Shown piece after piece: positions 42,670 to 55,500 of a stretch of 61,767 bases of DNA. This stretch comes from Acanthamoeba lenticulata. Lineage: Eukaryota; Discosea; Longamoebia; Acanthamoebidae. The first letter of the stretch is position 1; each line of letters starts with the position of its first letter. A program made the translations under genes and the position numbers. The notes beneath the pieces are model-generated. The model worked only from the letters and a program-made list of their open reading frames with translations, did not search any database and was not told where the DNA came from. The stretch covers positions 1 to 61,767 of the forward strand of contig NAVB01000149.1 of the NCBI GenBank assembly GCA_002179805.1. Direction: 5' to 3'.

Positions 42670-43419
42670 TTACACTGAACAAGTACGCCATACAATGTAG
42701 GAAATCAGGGCCACCATGCTTGCGATCCAGCCCGGTGAGAATCCAATGAATGGCATCCACCAAGCTCCAGTACCTGAGAAGGCAAAGCCAGTGAAGACGT
42801 ACTGCGCCAATGCCGAGACTAAGCGATGAGTTATCAAGATCAGAAGGCCCCCGTCCATGAAGACATCGAGGCTGAGGCTAAAGAGAGCCTTGAACGCATG
42901 GTAGACGAGCGCAAGCAAGCCCAAGGGCGTGGCTAAGACGAGAACAGGGATGTGCAAGCCCGCCGAAGGCGTGCCAGCACCTGGGTGAACCGCCATGAAC
43001 GTGTCTTGGGCCATCATGCTGACGATACTTAAAATGAAGACCGGCACGGCAATGTAGCGGAGCACGCTGATCAGTGGCTGAGCTCGAAGCACGGCGAGAC
43101 GCAAGTGCACGACTTCGACCAAAAAGCCCGAACCGGCAACCACAGCTTGTTGCCCGTCGGCTTCCACAATCACCACATCCGCCGGTGGGAAAGCCAAACG
43201 TTTTGCGCTCAGGAGGCACCCAATGCCAAGTGGAAGACCGAGGAGAAGCGGCAGACTCCCGATAAAGGCCACAGCATAAGCGACGAGGCCCAGCGCCGCA
43301 ACGTTGGATGCTGCGCGCCTGTGCCCTGTGGCGACGAGGCCGAGTACAAGGCCAAGGAAGAACACGGTCTCCCAGCCCAGCGTGAGTGACGGTGGTTGCC
43401 TGAAGTGCGCAGGTTCCAT
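42670..43419 (-). CDS. Multi-pass membrane protein, unrecognised (249 aa)
   Basis: A single-exon frame starting at 43419 (MEPAHFRQPPSLTLGWET). About six hydrophobic segments are visible: VFFLGLVLGLVATG, VAALGLVAYAVAFIGSLPLL, ISVLRYIAVPVFILSIVSMM, IPVLVLATPLGLLALVYHAF, LLILITHRLVSALAQYVFTG and FIGFSPGWIASMVALISYIV. A polar loop with VVIVEADGQQAVVAGSGFLV lies between the second and third. No family was recognised. An upstream in-frame ORF to 43644 contains a stretch of low-quality sequence and is not taken as coding. Confidence 0.6.
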   Translation of the reverse strand: MEPAHFRQPPSLTLGWETVFFLGLVLGLVATGHRRAASNVAALGLVAYAVAFIGSLPLLLGLPLGIGCLLSAKRLAFPPADVVIVEADGQQAVVAGSGFLVEVVHLRLAVLRAQPLISVLRYIAVPVFILSIVSMMAQDTFMAVHPGAGTPSAGLHIPVLVLATPLGLLALVYHAFKALFSLSLDVFMDGGLLILITHRLVSALAQYVFTGFAFSGTGAWWMPFIGFSPGWIASMVALISYIVWRTCSV

Positions 43420-43683
43420 GTTGTGGTGTGGCGTGAAAAATGGAAGATGTGTGGCTACTTTTAATTTGCACCGAAAAGAAACACACAAGAAAAAAATATT
43501 CTCGCTGGAATTCTCGATCAAGTCGCCAAACACAAGCAGTCCACGCTCGGGCGGGCTTGGTGCTGCGGCGATCGGAATGTTGTTTGCAAGGAGATGGGAG
43601 AGCTTGGCCTCCGCCGCTGAGCCTCCGCATGTATGCTTGCCCATTGGGGCAGAGGTGCTAAATATGTGCTTTATTGGTTTATG

Positions 43684-44918
43684 TCAGTCCACGGACGGCT
43701 CTCCTTCTTCATCATCCTGATTCCGGAGGACCGAATAGGCCCCATCGTAGACCAGCCCGACGAGCTCATCCGACTTGGTGAACTTCTCGTGTTTCTGAGC
43801 ACAATAACCAACAACAACAAGGACACCAATCAGCAAACAGGATCCGCCTGTATGAAAGTAAGAAGGAGGCGGGGGAGGGGCACCTTTCCGCTGAAGACCA
43901 GCCACCCGAGCTCGTACTCTGTGTCGGCCATCGTGACGTGCACTCCGAACGGCTCTCCCGCGCCGCTGGAAATCGTGGAGCAATGCTCCAGGCCAGACCG
44001 CGAGTTGCCCAACTCGCCCGGCCTTCACCCCAGCCAACCGCACGTTTAACTTTACAACAGAACGCCTCGCGGCCGCGGTCATGTTACCAAAGGGAAGATC
44101 AGCACGTACTTGAGGGCCTCGAGCAGGGCCGGCGCGCTGTTTGCGTCCATGAAGAAGAGACGGCCTCCCCTGTAGGAGCCCACCAGCGGGTCGCCCCACT
44201 CGGTCACATGGGCAGGGTCGGTGCCCAGCGCATCGGTCACCGCACTCTCGTCTCCATGGTGCCACGCCTGCATGTACGTTAACGCAACTATGAGCTCCAC
44301 GTCCCCATCGTACTCGATCTACAACCGCCGGCAGATGTGGGTTGAGGCAAAGCGAACCCAGTCATATCGGTTGATGTAGACGAGGCCCTTGTCGGCGTGT
44401 GCCTGGGTGTGGGAGATGCCCACCGCAGCTGCGCGCTTGAGCAGCTCCAGTGGCGAAACCGATTCGTGGTGCACTACGAAGCCCACTTGATTGCCGTCGA
44501 TGAGCGCTCTTGTGACCTGAATTTTGCATCAGCCAAGAAGCACACGGAGTTTGCGACGAGAAAAAGAGAAGCAACAAAAGAAGAATGAAAAAGAACGAAG
44601 AAGAAGCGAAAGCGGAAAGGAAACCTTCCAAGTGCCCTGGCGCACTGCGGCTCGGTAGCAAAAGTCACTCTGCCTGATGGTGCCACCAAGAGGTCGGGTA
44701 ACAGGCCCGGAGCTGCCGTCGTGGTTGTTGGCGCTTAGCCCCTCCATGACCGTGTGCAAGTGGCCCCACACGGCCTCTCCTGGTCACCCACACACACATG
44801 AAGGTGTCGTTGAGATCTTTTGTGCCCAAAAAATGTGCGAAAGTGTTGTTCTACCGGAGGAGCAGAGGAAGGACGCCGGGAAGGTCTCGATCTCGGTGAA
44901 GCGTGCAACGTCGCTCAT
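43684..44918 (-). CDS. Unrecognised protein, tandem copy B (intact-looking)
   Basis: The start MSDVARFTEIETFPASFLCS is at 44918. Following exons on the minus strand: GEAVWGHLHTVMEGLSANNH and DFCYRAAVRQGTWK (about 44633-44787); VTRALIDGNQVGFVVHHESV, SPLELLKRAAAVGISHTQAH and DKGLVYINRYDW (about 44370-44520); IEYDGDVELIVALTYMQAWH, HGDESAVTDALGTDP and GGRLFFMDANSAPALLEALK (about 44100-44320); LGNSRSGLEHCSTISSGAGE and TEYELGWLVFSGK (about 43889-44015); KHEKFTKSDELVGLVYDGAY (43684-43797). The protein would be near 310 residues, soluble, with no membrane segment. I do not recognise the family and give no function. It is a near-duplicate of the locus at 45165-46354. Confidence 0.65.
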
Positions 44919-45164
44919 GGTCTCGCTTTGTTGTTTTTGTGTGCGTTGTTGTTTGTTCTTCGCTGTTTGCGCGGGAAGCGCCATTTTGCCTTTGGCTTTT
45001 ATTTCGGGGCTGGGTCTCCGGCCTCCTCGAAACAATTTGCGCCTTTGGAGTGAAGCCTCTGTTTGCGCCTTTGGAGTGAAGAAGTGCAGGAAGATACCGG
45101 GAGCAACTCGCCAATGAGGCACTAATGAGGTTGTCTGCCGTGTTGAAGAGATGGTCTGTGTATG

Positions 45165-46354
45165 TCAGTCCACGGACGGCTCTCCTTTTTCTTCCTCCTC
45201 ATTAAGGAGGACAGAGTAGGCCCCATCGTAGACCAGCCCGACGAGCTCATCCGACTTGGTGAACTTCTCGTGTTTCTGAACACAAAAAACCAACAACAAC
45301 AACAACAATGAAGAAGTGCCCGCGTCGGTCAGCCAATGGACCAAAATAAGGCGGGAAAGTAGGAAGCGGGGGGAGGGGAGGGGCACCTTTCCGCTGAAGA
45401 CCAGCCACCCGAGCTCGTACTCTGTGTCGGCCATCGTGACGTGCACTCCGAACGGCTCTCCCGCGCCGCTTGAAATCGTGGAGCAGTGCTCCAGGCCAAA
45501 CCGCGAGTTGCCCAACTCGCCCGGCCTTCACCCCAGCCAACAGCAACACAGCAATAGAATGTGTTCATCCAACCACTTCCTCACTGGGCCGATCGGCCGA
45601 ACGGAAGAGAGCACGCACTTGAGGGCCTCGAGCAGGGCCGGCGCGCTTTGTGCGTCCATGAAGAAGAGACGACTTCCCCTGTATCTGGTCACCAGCGGGC
45701 GACCTCCGTCGGCCGGGTCGGTGCCCAGCGCCTCGATCACCGTTTGCCGATCGCCGTGGCAGAACGACTATTTCATGTGCCCCGCGCTCGAGGATGAGCT
45801 CTTGTCTGCAAGTGCTTGGGGGGAAGGGGTGAGGGAGAGCGAACCCAGTCATCTCGATTGATGTAGACAACGTCCTTGTCGGCGTGCGCTTGACTGTGGG
45901 AGATGCCCACCGCAGCTGCGCGCTTGAGCAGCTCCAGTGGCGAAACCGACTCGTGGTGCACCACGAAGCCCACCTGGCGGTCATCGACGAAAGCTCTGGT
46001 GGCCTTCGGGTGCGGTGTTAGTCGGGGTTTGCGACGAGAAAGAGAAGCCAAAGAAGAAGAAGGAAGAAGAAGGGAAACCTTCCAAGTGCCCTGGCGCACA
46101 GCGGCGCGGAAGCGAAAGTCGCTCTGGCGGATGCCAGCCCTGATGCTGTCGTGGTGGTTGGCGCCCAGCCCCTCCAGGACCGTGTGCAAGTGGCCCCACA
46201 CGGCCTCTCCTGGTCACCCACCCATATACATATGAAGGTGTGTTGATTTGTGTTGTTGATGTGTCGCAAATCATCGAGGGTGGTCACTACCGGAGGAGCA
46301 GAGGAAGGACTCCGGGAAGATCTCAATCTCGGTGAAGCGTGCAACGTCACTCAT
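45165..46354 (-). pseudogene. Tandem copy A of the same unrecognised gene, probably inactive
   Basis: The start MSDVARFTEIEIFPESFLCS is at 46354, and the exons GEAVWGHLHTVLEGLGANHH, SDFRFRAAVRQGTWK, ATRAFVDDRQVGFVVHHESV, the 43-residue kinase-unlike LELLKRAAAVGISHSQAHAD block and the last exons (ELGWLVFSGK, KHEKFTKSDELVGLVYDGAY) match copy B closely. The exon equivalent to IEYDGDVELIVALTYMQAWH is replaced by a shorter stretch and its frame meets a TAG near 45768 (AHMK, stop, SFCHGDRQTVIEALG). A new splice pattern could rescue it, but loss of function is likelier. The last 370 bases are nearly identical to copy B, including intron sequence. Confidence 0.6.
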
Positions 46355-46539
46355 CTTCCTTTGTTTGTTCTTTCTGTTTGCGCGGGAAGACGGCTACGCC
46401 TTCGGGCATTCGTGTGCGGCGGGCGAGTAGACGTGCAAGCAAAGAGCCTTCCCAGAACAACTTGAATCATTTCGGTAAATAATTAATAATATTGATATTT
46501 TATTTGTTGTGGGCACTTGTTTACACCAACAACGACACA

Positions 46540-49500
46540 TCACCAGAAGGGGCACCAGCCGATGTAGCACTGGCACAGGTTCTCGTGGGAGGTGGCCTGG
46601 TCGATGAGCCGCTGCACCTGCTGCGGCACGTCGAGGCTCTGCTCCCGGCTAAAGTCGCGTCCGCGCAGCTTCGACGCCACGCGCTCGATCACCTTCAGCG
46701 CTCTGTTGTGTTCGCGCACAAACGTGACGTCAGCAACGTTTAAAACATCATAAATACAGTAAAACAAGGGCAGAGGTGGCGAACCGCTCGTTGGAGCCGC
46801 TCTCCGTTCCAGCGGCGAGCTCGGCCGTGGCGGCGCGCGCCAGGATGCTCTTGGAGCGGTAGGTGTGGGGCGACGTCGACGCCGTGCTCGCCGACGAGTC
46901 GATGATGGAGATGTCCCCCTCTGTTGATGTGTGAACGTGTGTCTGTAAGCATAAGCGCCATTGGAATGCCAAGCATGCGCGCGGGCGGGAGCCCTCGAAC
47001 CGTCAGAGGAGACGATGGAGTTGGAGCGGTCGCGGATCTTGCCCGCGGCGGCGTTGGGCTGGTGCGGGTCGGTCGCGGTGGGCGGGTGGGACGGCTGGAG
47101 GAGGCGCCAGTTGATGAGCGGGTCGTGGACAAAGGCCTCGAGCACGGCCATGACCGACTCGCGGTTGGCCCGGAGGACGCGCATGACGCTCTCGCACGTG
47201 GATCGGAAGTTGCCCTCGATGCCGCTCACCTCCATCGCGTTGATGAGCATCCGCGTGAGGCGGAAGGGGATCTTCTCGGGATACTTCTCGCGCTGCATGG
47301 CCACCTCGAAGCAGTCGCCAAAGTCGATGTGCGTGATCTTGCCCGTGTGCCGGTCGAGCATGAGGTTCGACGGGTGGCGATCGCCCAGGCCCAGGATGTA
47401 GCCCACCATGGACATGACCGCCAGCGACCGCGTGTAGTTGGTCCGCCGGTCGAGCCACACCTCCGAGTTGGGGCTCTTGAGCCACAGCACCTTGTCCAGG
47501 TCCGACCCCTTCGTGTTCTCCAGCGCAAACTCAAACACCTCCACCTGTTGTTGTTGTCATTGTGTCCGTACCCACGTCGACGTCGACACCACCACGGTCA
47601 GCGCCGAACGTGGGGAACATGAAGAGGACGAAGGAGGAGGAGGGAGAGGACCTTCTGGATGAGCGAGAGCTCGTCATAGTTGGAGGCCATCTGGACCATG
47701 AGCTTGTGCTCGAGGTTGAGGAGGATCTTGCGCGACTCGCGGTAGTCGCGGATGAGGATGTGGAGCGTGTCGTGGTGCGGCACCCACCCGATGAGGCCGC
47801 TGTTGGGCGAGAGCGGGATGATGGCGTAGCGCTGGATGTTCAGGTGCCGGTTGGCCGTCTCGCGGTCGTTGGCCAGCAGCGTGTTGATCAGCCCAAACAG
47901 CTGCATCACGCGCTCGTCCTGCCGCAGGTCCTCGTGTCCTACACAGCAAATATTTTAATAATTAGAATAAATTTGGGAATAATATGTGAATTAAGAAATG
48001 CATAAAAAATTAAAAATTAATGGAGGGAGGGGAGGACAAACCCTTGAGGAGGAAGGTGTACTCCTTGCCATCGGAGCCGAACATGGAGAGCTTGCGCGGG
48101 CGTTGCTTGGAGGTGATGACCGAGAGCGAGGGCGCCAGGTAGGCGATCTTGACCACCTCGTCCGTGTGGGCCTCGTAGGTGCCTGGCACCGCCAGCTCCA
48201 GGTCCCGCGCCTCCAGCAGGTTGGGCGAAACGTACCTGCCGCACAATATCATCAACATGATGCTAACGATGACGACGAAGAAGAAGAAGAAGAAAGGCGT
48301 ACTGGAGCTCGAGGGTGGTCATCTGGGGCAGCTGCTTGTTGATGCGGCGGAAGACGTGGTAGTAGAGGTCCCAGGCCTGGTTGAGGTCGGTCACCTTGTT
48401 GGAGCGCGTGTACTTCTTGCACCACCCGAGCGCCTCCTGCAGATCGTGCCCGTAGGCCTGCTGGAACGACACCTCGCGCAGCGTCTCCGGTCCCTGCACC
48501 CGCGTGTGGCCACGTCAGCACGAGCAGCGAGTCGACAAGAAAAAATGGCCTTGGCGCACCTTGTCGAGCATCTCGTGGAGGGGCTGGAGCTTCTTGAACA
48601 TGCCCTCCACGTCGCGGTGACCAAAGTAGAGGCGCGAGGCCTCCTCGAGGCCCTCGTGCCACATCTCGTGCCACAGGATGGCCACTCGGATCAGCTCCTT
48701 CGACACCAGCAGCGCCGCCTCGACCAGCGAGTTGTAGTGCTTCCTCATCTTGTCCAAGATGCTGGAGTTGAATGAAATGAATCAGAAAATTAGAATGATT
48801 TTCAAAATCATCTCAAAAAAAAGCAGGAATAAAATAAAGATTTAAGTAAATACCTGTTGGCGGCGGCGACGCGGGCAGAGGACTGCGACTTGGAGGCGAC
48901 GGAGAGCGGGTAGACGAGGGCTTGCGGGTGCTCCTTGCCCACGTTGGTGAGGAGGTCGTGGATCATGCGCGCCACGCTGGGCACCGGCGAGTGGATGCGC
49001 GCGATCAGCTGCGGCACGACTTGGAGCCACGTGTCGATCGACACCGTGTTGAAGCCCTCGATCAGGGCGTCCTCCACTCGCTTCTTGTCGCCGTACTTGA
49101 ACCACAGCGTCAACAACCTGCCCACAAAAGAAAAAATTAGCGAAAATGTTTTGAAAATGTTTCCAAGACAATAATTTCTACTTGAAAATCATAAGTCATA
49201 AAGAGTGAAGAATGAAACATACCGGAGGGTGTCCTGGAGGCTGCTGCCGGCCGGGGCGAGTGCGATGGAGCGGAAGAAGCCGGAGATGGCGGGGACGAGG
49301 TGCGGGGACACCTTGTCGACCAAGTTGAGCCGCTGGTAGTGGGTGATGACCTCAAAGTTGATGCGCGCCCACGAGTGCCACGCCTTGTACCATCCGTCGT
49401 CGTACTCGGTAGCGGCCTTGAACGAGGCCAGGATGTGCGGGATGACCGCCTCCGGCAGGTTATCGGCGTTGAGCTCGCTCTCCCACTGGCCCAGGGCCAG

Positions 49501-52500
49501 GTGGCACCGGGCCAGCAGCTTGGCGTCGTCCTGCAGGTCGTGCGTGAAGGCCCGCAGCCGCTCGAACGCCGCCTTCTTCTCGCCCGCGTCGTACATGTGA
49601 CGCAGGTAGTTGAACGTCACACTGTTTATCATGAGGAGGACGACGGTGACGATGGTCAACACAACGAACATCAACATAAAGAACATGAAGAGCAAGGTCG
49701 AACCCGGGGTGAGCAGAGAAGAGCCGGTCGGACTGCTGGACGGGATCGAAGCCGAGGAGGTGGACGAGGGTCTTGTAGGCCAGCCGCATGTGGCCGCTCT
49801 TGCGGCACAGGTTGGCAAATTTGAGCCAGTTGTCGAGGTCCTCGTGCGGCGGGATGACCATCGACCGCACGGCCAGCATGTCCTGCCACACCTCCACGTT
49901 GCGCTGGCAGCCCCGCAGGCGCCGTGTCCAGATCGACCGGATCATGCCCCGCCGCTCCTCGTTCCCGGCCGCCTGCTTGTAGTTGATGACCTCGTCCATT
50001 TCGGTCAGCTGCTGCACCTTGACCACCACCTTGTAGGCCCGGTTGTACGACTCGCCCACCTGCCAATGCGCATGTCAGCGTCCGCGGAACACGGGACGCG
50101 CGGGGGAGGAGAAGGGGCGTACGAGGGCGCGGAGCTCGGTGTCGAGGAGCTCGCGCGTGCGGTCGATGCACCTGTGAGCCTCCTCGAAGTTCTCCGTGTG
50201 CAGATTGAGGATGGCCTTGAAGAACGTCCCGTCGGGCTGTTCTCGCATTTGCACGGCACCAGTGTGAGCTTGCTTGGAGCCCAAAGGGTTCGGAGGGAAA
50301 GCGGAAGGGCGAACGCACTGTGGTGTCGGGCATGACAGTGATGTACTCTTCCATGTTCTTCCAAAGCTTGAGATTCCATGCGGCACCCGCGGCCAGCGGC
50401 GCCATGCGCTGGCGAAGGGCCTTGTCGGCTCGGGGCCACATGTCCTCGGCCAGTCGCGTCAGTTCCTGCGCGTCGTCGTCAATCGTGAGCAGATGTTACA
50501 GGTTAAGGAAAAGAAGAGAAGAAGGGTTTACCTCCCACTCGGCAAGGGCGTGGTGGCACCGCATGAGGCCCATGGTGAGCTCGAGGTCGTCCGGGCGGAC
50601 GAGCTGCTTGCGCTCGTAGACCTCCTTGGCCTGGTCCCACCGCTGGAGCTTCTCGTACCAGGATTCCTTGAGCTCGATGTCGTAGTTCTGCTGGGCGTAG
50701 AGCAGGATGCCCACGGCGGCCTCGGGCAGGTCGAGCTGGTTGTTGATCGAGATCAGCGCCTCACACGTCGTCGAGGGCGACGACTGGAACTCTATCTCTT
50801 TGTAGTGCAGCGCCTTGGCGTACGCCGCGCACTTGTCCGCCAGCGCGCCCAACGTCTACAAAAACAACTCGAATTAATATTGTAAAAAACAAACAAACAA
50901 ACAAACAAACAAACAAACAAACAAACAAACAAACAAACAAACAAACAAACAAACAAACAAACAAACAAACAAAACAAGAAAAACAAACCTTGATGTCGAT
51001 GGGGAGGGACTTGTCGTCGTGCTCCATGAACTCGGCGAGGTTGAGGAGGCTCTGGAGGATCTCGGGCGGGATGGAGGGCGCGTTGAGCGCCATCTCGAGG
51101 CTGTAGATGCACTGCTCCTGGTACTGCTCGTGCAGCTCCGACCAACAAGAGACGAAGCTCGCATTGAAGAGCTCGCGCGCGAGCGACGGGTAGACCTGCG
51201 CCATGGACAGGCACGCCCGGAGCGCGGGCGAGGGCGACTGCTGCAGCAGCTCCATCGAGAAGCGCCGCATCCAATCGTGCCAATCCTCCTTCGTCGAGCG
51301 GTGCGACGCTGTTGGCCAAAGTTCGAATTAATCAAATGGATAAAATAAAAACGTAATACAATCTATAGATGGCGCACCCTCCCAGGCCTTCTTGAGCTTG
51401 GGCTCGTTCATCTTGAGCTTGCTGCCGGTGCCCATGACCAGGTCATTGGTGGCGTTGGACTCGGCGTGCTTCCTGAATTCGCTTCCCTCAAAGTCCAGCA
51501 AGGGCTGGTTCTTCATAATCCTGGGGATGTGAGGGCATTCATGAAGCTGGTTAGTGGCCGTGGCCCGTTGATGTGCAACAAGAACCAAAAAAACAAAAGA
51601 AATGTGCGACGCCGCGTACTTGGAGACAAGGGCGTCGTAGGTCGGGTGCTGGATGCGGTGCTTGGCGAGGATCTTGCTGACCATGGGGATGAAGATGGTG
51701 TAGTCCGAGCCCAGGTGGTAGGCCAGCGTGCACAGCGTGTCCATGGCCGTGGCGCGGAGCTCCGGGTCATCGCCGTCGAGCACCCGCGAGAGCGGGTGGA
51801 CGATGCGCGACGCGTAGTCGGCGAAATTGAGCTTCGTGCACAGACGGCCCAGGGTCCGGATGGCCTGGTTCCGCACCTGGGCGTCGATGATGTCGGCCTG
51901 CTCGACCAGCTTGATGACAGCCGGGATGATGAGGTGCAGGTAGTCGTCCAGGTTGGTGCCCAGCACCTCGAGCGCGTGCAGGATGTTGAGCACGGGGCTC
52001 CGCTCCTTGGTCCGGTCCGTGTGCAGCACGTTCAGCATCTGCGGGATCAGCTCCGGCAAGTAGACTGGCCATCGAAGAAAGAATGTCAGGCATCTACAAC
52101 GAATCTGAAAAAAATAAAATCTAATAATACCCTTGAATTCATCATTGAGGGCCTGCGAGAGGACTTCGACGAGAGTGACGATCTGGTCGAGCATGGACGT
52201 GTTCCAGTACTCCTTGATCAGCATGAAGATGTCCTCCAGATAGTCCTGCTCATGGAATTTCATCGTCAACATCAAAGTCAAACAGATCAGGTGTCTGATG
52301 AGTGAGAGGATCAAACCCGGATGTGCTGCTTGACGATGGAGACGAGCTGGCCCAGCTGCTTGAAGAGGAATTTGAGGAAGCTGGACTCCTTGGTGCGCAT
52401 GCACTGGAGGAAGGGCGGCATGATCTGCGGCAGGAACGGAATGCACTTGAGCCCGAGCGACTTGAAGATGAGCATCACTGCTTGCACCACCATGTGGTGA

Positions 52501-55500
52501 TGCTGTATCATAAAATAAATAATCGGTTTAGTTTTTAACAGTTTGGTTTTGTTTTGTGTTTTTTGGGGTTTGGTTACGAACCTGAGCGAGAGAAGGATCA
52601 CGAAGGATCTTGATGAGGGCGTTGATCGAGACGGTGAGGTAGTAGTCCTCGGAGCCCATGATGCCAGCCATGGTGTCGGCCGCCTGGTTGGCTTGCCCGC
52701 TGGCCGCGGCGTCATCGCCCTTCTTCTTGCTGATCTCGGTCTGAATGGTCTTGTGCCGGTAGGGGTCGAGCGCGCCGAGAATGCCCAGCACCTTGACCAC
52801 CTCCTGCCGCACCGACGGGCCCTGCTCGGTCTTGACCTGATGCATAAGAATCTCGAGCAGCTTCGGGTACTTGACGAACGGCTCAATCACATAGCCTGCA
52901 TTCCAACAAGAATAGTTATATTAAGAATAAATAAATAATAAAAGCAGAACAGAAAAGAGACGAACCGGCGCTCTCGGCAAGCTGGCCGAGGGTGCGGAGA
53001 GCGACTTCGCGCTTGACGACGGAGCTCTGGTCCTGGAGGGTGTCGATGATGAGTGGCAGCAGCTGCGGGATGTGCGGCCTCATGTCCTCGCCGCCCACAG
53101 TGGCCAGCTCGCCCACTGTGGCCAGCACGCAGGAGGCCACGCGCGGATTGGGGTCCTTGAGCTTGGGCAGGAGGGCCGTAAGGATGGGGTCCACATAGGG
53201 CTTGATCAGCTTCTGTGACGGCCTGATGAGATGGCCCAGCAATCGCGCGCTCTCTTCCTTGTTCCTGCTGTCGCCGCTGAATTCTGTTTCCACGGGAGAG
53301 AAGGGGCTGTTGGCGAAAGAATTTCAAGCATGCGCGAAGGGCGAAGCTGTGGCGCACCGAGCTCGGTAAGGAGCTGAATGAGAGTCTTGCGGAGCGAGGG
53401 CATGACGTAAGCCGGATTGCGCGTGGTGAGGCGCCCGATAGCGAGGATGGCCAGCTCGCGGATCTCAAAGATCTCGTCGTTGAGGGCGATAAACAGCGAG
53501 CGCAGGTTCTCGGCCTGGGCCAGGTGGTGGTCGAACCGGGCGTCGAGGCACGAGAGGACGGTCTTGCGGATGGACGGGTCCGGGTCGGCAATGCCTACAT
53601 TGAGCAGCCGCTCCAGCACCTCGCCGATGACCACGGCCAAGTAGCCCCGCGTGGGCGCGTGCTTGTTGGACCGCACCAGCAGGCTGCTGCACGTCAGCGC
53701 CGCGGCCTTACGGATCGCCCTGAGAGTCAACAAGCAGCGCAAAGTTCAGCGCAGATATGCCTTCACAAGTCCATGAAAGGACTAAGGGAGAAAGAGGAGG
53801 TCGCACGGGTCCTCATGGTCAAGGTAGCTGACGACGGTCTCGCGGACAAACTCGGTGAGCAGCTTCTCCTGCAGGTTGAAGGTGCCCAGCGTGCGCAGCG
53901 CCAGCTGGATGGTCGCCAACTTGTCGGCATAGGTCTGTAATGACCGTGCATGATGTGCGTCAGTCAGTCCGAAGGCTGATACTGTACTGGCCTGGGGAGG
54001 GCGTACGGGCTGGACGGCGACGGCGGGCGAGGCCTGGAGGTTGACCATCTTGCGGGACTTGGCGGCGCGGTTGCCCGGGTGGAGGAAGGGCTTGCCAGCG
54101 AGCACCATCGAGAGGTGGTCCATGAGCTTGTCCTGGATGTGCGGCAGCATCGACGGCATGTTGACCGCCAGCTCGGCCAGCGCCTCCGTCAGGATCGAAC
54201 TCAGGCCGCCCGAGAACATCAAGTCTGATCATTAACAAACAGCCACGTTAGACGGGCGTGGAATCCGAATTCCAAACGTTTAAGGGTCTGGAATTTGGGG
54301 CATACCAAGAAGCTCGTGCATGTCGCGCTGGAGAGCGGGCCCGAGGACGGAGCTGAGCATGCTCACGCAGGTGAGGGCCTGGAGGCAGTAGCCCTTGTTC
54401 TTGGGGCTCAGCGCGTTGCGAAGGATGGCGAGGATGGGCTCGAGGAAGGGCTTCATGTGGGTCCCCACCGCGCGCGAGAACTCGCCCAGCGCGATGAACG
54501 CGCCCGGACGCTCTTCGCCCTTGTCCTTCCGGAGCACGTAGATGAGCGTCTGCATCGCGATTTGCATGTACGTCTCCACGAACTGGTTGTATTGTTGTCG
54601 ACGAGAGAAGGTGAGACGATATATCGACGCGAAGAAGGGATGATCAACATCAGCACTGTACCTCCTCAGAGGAATAGGCGGCAAGACGAGGGATGAGCAT
54701 GATGACGGTGCGCTTGATGATCTTTTCGCGGTGTTCGCGATACCGTAGAACGGTATCGCACACAGCCTTGAAGTACTGGTTCATGTAGTCGCCCGTGTTC
54801 CTCAACAGCTCGCCTGTAATCAACAATGAGTCAGTAAACAGCTTTAATGAGGAAAGAAACAGATAACGAATGGTAAAGTGTACCGAGAGTGATCAGGGAG
54901 CCGTGGATGGAGTGGACGGTGTTGAGGCGGAGGCCCTTTTGTGCCTCCTCGTAGATCTTGTGGTACCACTGCTGCCGCAGCCGAGTCTCGCGCTCGGCGA
55001 TGAGAGCCAGCGCGGCGTGGAGCGCCTCGACGGCGGCCTCTCGGATGAACGCGTTGGTGTCGTGCAGCGCCAGCCTAGTGGTTGGCCAACAACGACGAAG
55101 AATATGAGACAACAAGAAAAGGCCAAAAAAAGAGAAGAAGAGATGCGACGACGAACCACACGAGGTCGAAGAAGGACGCGACGTGTACGTAGAAGAGGGT
55201 CGGCGCATTCTCAGCGAGCTCCTTGAGCACGAGGACGGCGGCGAAGCGACGCGAGTGGTGGGTGGCGTCCTGCAGCCACTCGAGCGCGCGCTTGATCTCG
55301 TACTCGACCACCAGCACGGACGCCACGGTGCCTGCCTGGGCCAGGTGTCCGAGGGCCTTGGCGGCCGTTGTCATGACGGCCGAGTCGTTGGACATGAGGC
55401 CCTGACGGAGGTAGTTGGCCAGACGCGTCGTCTTGACGTTCTCGTCGTGCTCGATGTCGATGAGTTTGTCTGGTTTTAGAGAGAATGAACCAAGTCAGGA

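Larger units (their letters stand above)
43684..46354 (-). repeat. Direct tandem duplication, unit about 1.45 kb
   Basis: The block 43684-44918 and the block 45165-46354 are the same gene in the same orientation. The 3' ends (about 43684-44040 and 45165-45540) and the 5' exons keep high DNA identity, while the central exon differs by deletions. Confidence 0.75.

Noticed and set aside
46924..47622. Plus-strand open frame of 232 codons within the TOR kinase region
   Set aside because: It is the complement of kinase exons with GLGDRHPSN and HIDFGD; no independent domain.
51466..52305. Plus-strand 279-codon open frame
   Set aside because: Antisense shadow of TOR HEAT-repeat exons; it runs through intron sequence.
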